This document shows positions 14,893-16,677 of a stretch of 16,677 nt of DNA, one piece after another. Position 1 is the stretch's first letter; each line of letters begins with the position of its first letter. The notes under the pieces were generated by a model. That model saw only the letters and a list, made by a program, of their open reading frames with translations. It was not told the origin of the DNA and made no database searches. The DNA lies in contig DATFPQ010000190.1 in NCBI GenBank assembly GCA_035264765.1, positions 1 through 16,677 on the forward strand, given 5' to 3'. This DNA comes from DATFPQ01 sp035264765 (GTDB lineage: Bacteria > Actinomycetota > Actinomycetes > Actinomycetales > Angustibacteraceae). Made by a program: the position numbers and the translations under genes.

Positions 14893-14898
14893 TACACT
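14893..14898 (+). promoter_or_regulatory. Putative -10 box of ssrA
   Basis: TACACT fits TANNNT well and lies 17 bases ahead of the mature tmRNA 5' end, so a short 5' leader would be trimmed by RNase P. No strong -35 is visible. It is divergent from the zwf promoter in a 109-base gap. Confidence 0.45.
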
Positions 14899-14915
14899 TC
14901 TCGCACAACTCAAGA

Positions 14916-15280
14916 GGGGGTGAAAGGTTTCGACGTTGGTCGTACCACCAGGAGAAGCGGGTCGAGGACGCACGGTTATCTCGGAAACGCTCCGTGCAAA
15001 CCCATAGGTGCCGATACTCAGAGCACCGACTTCGCCCTCGCCGCCTGAGCGAGCGTAGAAGTCCGTCAGCCCGGGCCTGCTCCTGTCCCGGTTCCTGGCG
15101 TCATCTAGGGAGCCACTGCTCTCGACCCTTGCCGCGGGGGTCGAGGGGACTCTAACGCGGCTGAGCCCGGCAGCGACTTGCCTGCGTGATCGCTGGGGCC
15201 GAGAAATCCCGTAGCAGGCTGCACCCGGAGAAGTCCTGGTTCTGCGTCAGCGGACGCGGGTTCGATTCCCGCCACCTCCA
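14916..15280 (+). ncRNA. ssrA: tmRNA (transfer-messenger RNA)
   Basis: This RNA rescues stalled ribosomes by acting as alanyl-tRNA and then as mRNA for a degradation tag. The tRNA-like ends are clear. 5' GGGGGTG (14916-14922) pairs with 3' CACCTCC (15273-15279), including the G3-U wobble that is the alanine identity element. The T-arm is GCGGG-TTCGATT-CCCGC (15256-15272), and discriminator A-15280 follows. The 5' block AAAGGTTTCGAC is typical. The terminal CCA is not encoded (CGG follows), so it must be added after processing. The tag frame, GCC at 15010 to TGA at 15046-15048, encodes ADTQSTDFALAA, with the ALAA end that ClpXP-type proteases recognise. As I recall it, the mycobacterial tag ADSHQRDYALAA is close to this. 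The gap to the SmpB gene is filled by pyc, PPOX and zwf. Confidence 0.96.
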
Positions 15281-15323
15281 CGGGGCGAGCGCCGTGCGGT
15301 CGCCCGGTCAGCCAAGATGAGGG

Positions 15324-15349
15324 GCGGCGGCGCCTGATGGCGCCGCCGC
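15324..15349 (+). terminator. Strong GC hairpin downstream of ssrA
   Basis: GCGGCGGCGCC (15324-15334) and GGCGCCGCCGC (15339-15349) form a perfect 11-bp stem with a TGAT loop, 44 bases after the tmRNA 3' end. CTCGTG follows, without a T-tract, as is common in high-GC actinobacteria. Confidence 0.7.
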
Positions 15350-15350
15350 T

Positions 15351-15730
15351 CTCGTGCGTCCCACTGAGCGCCCCGGCTCGCCGCGTCGAGTGGCCGGCGT
15401 ACTCGCCGACCACAATGCGTGACCTGCGGGCCGACGTACCGCTTGGGAATGTGGGCCCCACGGCAGGACCCGACGCCGCGGCCGCGGACGCACCCGAGAA
15501 CGGGGATGTTCTCGGTGACACGCAGCTGCCGTCCGCACGTGCACGTCGAGCGCCCACCAAGGATCCGGCCCGCCGGCACGCATCCCATGCGGTGTCCGCC
15601 GATGAGCGGAAGGGGGCTTAGACCTGCGGCTTAGCTGGCTGCTGCGTACGGCGAGATCCCGCCTGCCGCAGGGAAGGTCCTTAGCACGGGGACATGGCGC
15701 TCCCAACGCTCGGCGCGGCACGATGCGCGG
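15351..15730. other. 380-base gap without a convincing gene
   Basis: This stretch lies between the ssrA hairpin and the HhH-GPD gene. Open frames exist on both strands. A plus frame of 94 codons begins inside the terminator, and a cysteine-rich minus frame of 113 codons starts at 15588 and runs back over the terminator and the 3' end of ssrA. Neither has a ribosome site or a fold I recognise, and codon composition does not separate them. The minus frame does contain Cys-rich text (CTCGRQLRVTENIPVLGC), so a small zinc-ribbon-like or decayed gene cannot be excluded. The stretch also has a sharp palindrome at 15494-15515 and the 10-base palindrome ACGTGCACGT at 15537-15546. Confidence 0.5.
15494..15515. 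repeat. Perfect 8-bp inverted repeat (palindromic element)
   Basis: CCGAGAAC and GTTCTCGG are separated by GGGGAT. It could be a hairpin, an operator, or part of a dispersed element. It differs from the actinobacterial LexA box, which has four bases, not six, between GAAC and GTTC. Confidence 0.6.
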
Positions 15731-16363
15731 GTGCCGACCCTTCGCATCGCCCAGGACGCCACGGCCGACGAGCTGCTCAGCCGTGACCCGCTCGCCCTGC
15801 TCATCGCCATGCTGCTCGACCAGCAGTTCCCGATGGAGCGCGCCTTCGCGGCACCGCGCCTGCTGGCCGACCGGCTCGGCGTCGACACGCTCTCCGCCGA
15901 GGGCCTGGCCGAGGCAGACCCTGAACGGCTCGGGAAGGTCTTTCAGGGACCGCCGGCGCTGCACCGCTACCCAAGCTCGATGGCCGCACGCACCCAGGAG
16001 CTGTGCCGCCTAGTCGTCGCTCGCTACGGCGGCCGGGCAGACGCGTTGTGGGCCGATGCTGCCGACGGTGGCACCCTGCTGAAGCGGGTCGGCGAGCTGC
16101 CCGGCTTCGGCGCGCAGAAGTCGAAGATCTTCGTCGCCCTCCTGGGGAAACAGTACGGCGTCAGGCCACCGGGCTGGCGCGAGGCTTCTGGTGACTACGG
16201 CCTGGAGGGTTCGCGGCGGTCGGTCGCTGATGTCACTGGGCCGGAGTCCCTGGCGGAGGTTCGCCGGTTCAAGCAGGAGGAGAAGGCCGCTACGAAAGGG
16301 CCCACCGCGAAGAAGGCCACAGCGAAAACGGCCACCCCGAAGCAGCGCGGCGGCGGTCGGTGA
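15731..16363 (+). CDS. Small HhH-GPD-type base-excision DNA-repair protein
   Basis: This 210-residue protein belongs to the helix-hairpin-helix glycosylase superfamily, in a short actinobacterial branch. PLALLIAMLLDQQFPMERAF (19-38) is the first helical block with the Gln-Gln pair seen in this branch. GTLLKRVGELPGFGAQKSKI contains the DNA-binding hairpin LPGFG, followed by FVALLGKQYGVRPPGW and an Asp further on (SGDYGLEGS). There is no iron-sulphur cysteine cluster. The tail after about residue 183 is Lys/Ala/Thr-rich (ATKGPTAKKATAKTATPK), like histone-type DNA-binding extensions. Which damaged base it removes, and whether it is catalytically active, cannot be told. GTG at 15731 has no Shine-Dalgarno; CACGAT 6 bases upstream could be a leaderless -10. 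A strong hairpin follows the stop. Confidence 0.85.
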   Translation: MPTLRIAQDATADELLSRDPLALLIAMLLDQQFPMERAFAAPRLLADRLGVDTLSAEGLAEADPERLGKVFQGPPALHRYPSSMAARTQELCRLVVARYGGRADALWADAADGGTLLKRVGELPGFGAQKSKIFVALLGKQYGVRPPGWREASGDYGLEGSRRSVADVTGPESLAEVRRFKQEEKAATKGPTAKKATAKTATPKQRGGGR

Positions 16364-16367
16364 CGCT

Positions 16368-16396
16368 GTCGCGGTGAGCCCAAGGCTCACTGCGAC
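16368..16396 (+). terminator. Strong hairpin terminator after the HhH-GPD gene
   Basis: GTCGCGGTGAGCC (16368-16380), loop CAA, GGCTCACTGCGAC (16384-16396): a 13-bp stem with one G-U pair, 4 bases after the stop codon. There is no T-tract. Confidence 0.72.
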
Positions 16397-16478
16397 GCGC
16401 TGAGGGGCGACGCGGACAGGCGCCGCGCCTCCTTCCGCGAACACGGCCGGTCGCTATTGCGCGACCGCCCCAAGATCC

Positions 16479-16677
16479 ATGTCCGCACTGTTGCGGACCC
16501 GGGATGCTGCCCGAGTCGGCCTCATTGTGGCTGCGCCCGACCGGCTTTTCGAACCGGCGCTGCGCGACCGGAACGGAGCGCTCATTCACGTCACGGTCAA
16601 GACAAGGCGGCTGATCTACGGCAACATCGACCTGGGCGCGTACCCGAAAGGCAACGCGGCGCGAACACAATCGGCGA
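16479..16677 (+). CDS. Possible start of an unrecognised gene running off the window
   Basis: From the ATG at 16479 a frame stays open for 66 codons to the window edge; in-frame codons upstream are open back to a TGA at 16401-16403. The product begins MSALLRTRDAARVGLIVAAP and continues with DRLFEPALRDRNGALIHVTV, then a Lys/Arg-rich TRRLIYGNIDLGAYPKGN. About three quarters of its codons end in G or C, lower than in neighbouring core genes, and no Shine-Dalgarno precedes the ATG. I do not recognise a family. An overlapping minus-strand frame also exists and looks like a shadow, because it runs into the HhH-GPD gene. It could be a small hypothetical gene, an acquired gene or non-coding sequence. 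Apart from this frame, I see nothing in the 82 bases between the terminator and the ATG. Confidence 0.35.
   Translation, partial: MSALLRTRDAARVGLIVAAPDRLFEPALRDRNGALIHVTVKTRRLIYGNIDLGAYPKGNAARTQSA

Noticed and set aside
14807..14908. 34-residue N-terminal extension of Zwf
   Set aside because: It would cover the putative zwf promoter and come within 10 bases of the ssrA promoter; the Rossmann strand starts right after the ATG at 14806.
15498..15511. LexA/SOS box (GAAC...GTTC) ahead of the DNA-repair gene
   Set aside because: The half-sites are six bases apart (GAAC-GGGGAT-GTTC), whereas the actinobacterial SOS box has four, and it lies over 200 bases from the gene start.
15105..15588. Minus-strand open frames containing VEVAGIEPASA and GGGNRTRVR
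   Set aside because: These peptides are the well-known spurious translations of the antisense of tRNA/tmRNA 3' ends; they arise from the T-arm and acceptor stem of ssrA, not from a gene.
16535..16575. tRNA-like T-arm text (GGTTCGAAAAG on the minus strand)
   Set aside because: The flanks do not form a 5-bp T-stem, and no acceptor, D- or anticodon arm could be built; only a short CCGG inverted repeat surrounds it.

Overview
The window is high-GC bacterial chromosome with frequent GTG starts. The organism is most likely an actinomycete (Actinomycetota). The evidence is an F420-type PPOX protein, an actinobacterial-style Tad locus with tiny membrane-anchored subunits, the order prfB-ftsE-ftsX-M23 peptidase-smpB, a tmRNA tag ending in ALAA, and a pyruvate carboxylase of 1126 residues. 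A frankialean or geodermatophilalean-type lineage is possible, but I cannot fix the genus from sequence alone.

Layout. Positions 1-4000 (+) hold the distal part of a Tad/Flp pilus or secretion operon: the end of the TadA/CpaF ATPase, TadB-like and TadC-like membrane platform proteins, a 71-residue putative pilin-like protein, two TadE-like proteins and a TadG-like protein. Five of the six junctions are 4-base stop/start overlaps. Only the pilin-like gene has a leader and a strong Shine-Dalgarno of its own. Positions 4114-9181 (+) hold prfB (release factor 2), ftsE, ftsX, a secreted coiled-coil M23 (LytM) peptidase and smpB. This links translation termination and rescue with FtsEX-controlled peptidoglycan cleavage at division.

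Positions 9299-14806 hold a metabolic block: pyc (-), a small PPOX/F420 flavin-reductase-like gene (+) and zwf (-). Convergent pairs are smpB/pyc, which share a hairpin and repeat region, and PPOX/zwf, which have only 12 bases between their stop codons. zwf is divergent from ssrA (tmRNA, 14916-15280). The tmRNA carries the tag reading frame ADTQSTDFALAA and is followed by an 11-bp GC hairpin. smpB and ssrA encode the two partners of trans-translation and lie in the same window, but the pyc-PPOX-zwf block separates them.

Positions 15351-15730 have no convincing gene but contain a sharp palindrome. They are followed by a small HhH-GPD base-excision-repair protein (15731-16363) with a basic Lys/Ala tail and a strong terminator hairpin. 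The last 200 bases may hold the start of an unrecognised gene that runs out of the window. No insertion sequence, CRISPR array, tRNA or rRNA was seen. Most of the content is ordinary actinobacterial core genome. The points most worth a second look are the unusual pilin-like protein, the repeats at 9204-9259, the palindrome region after ssrA, and the unrecognised open frame at the right edge.
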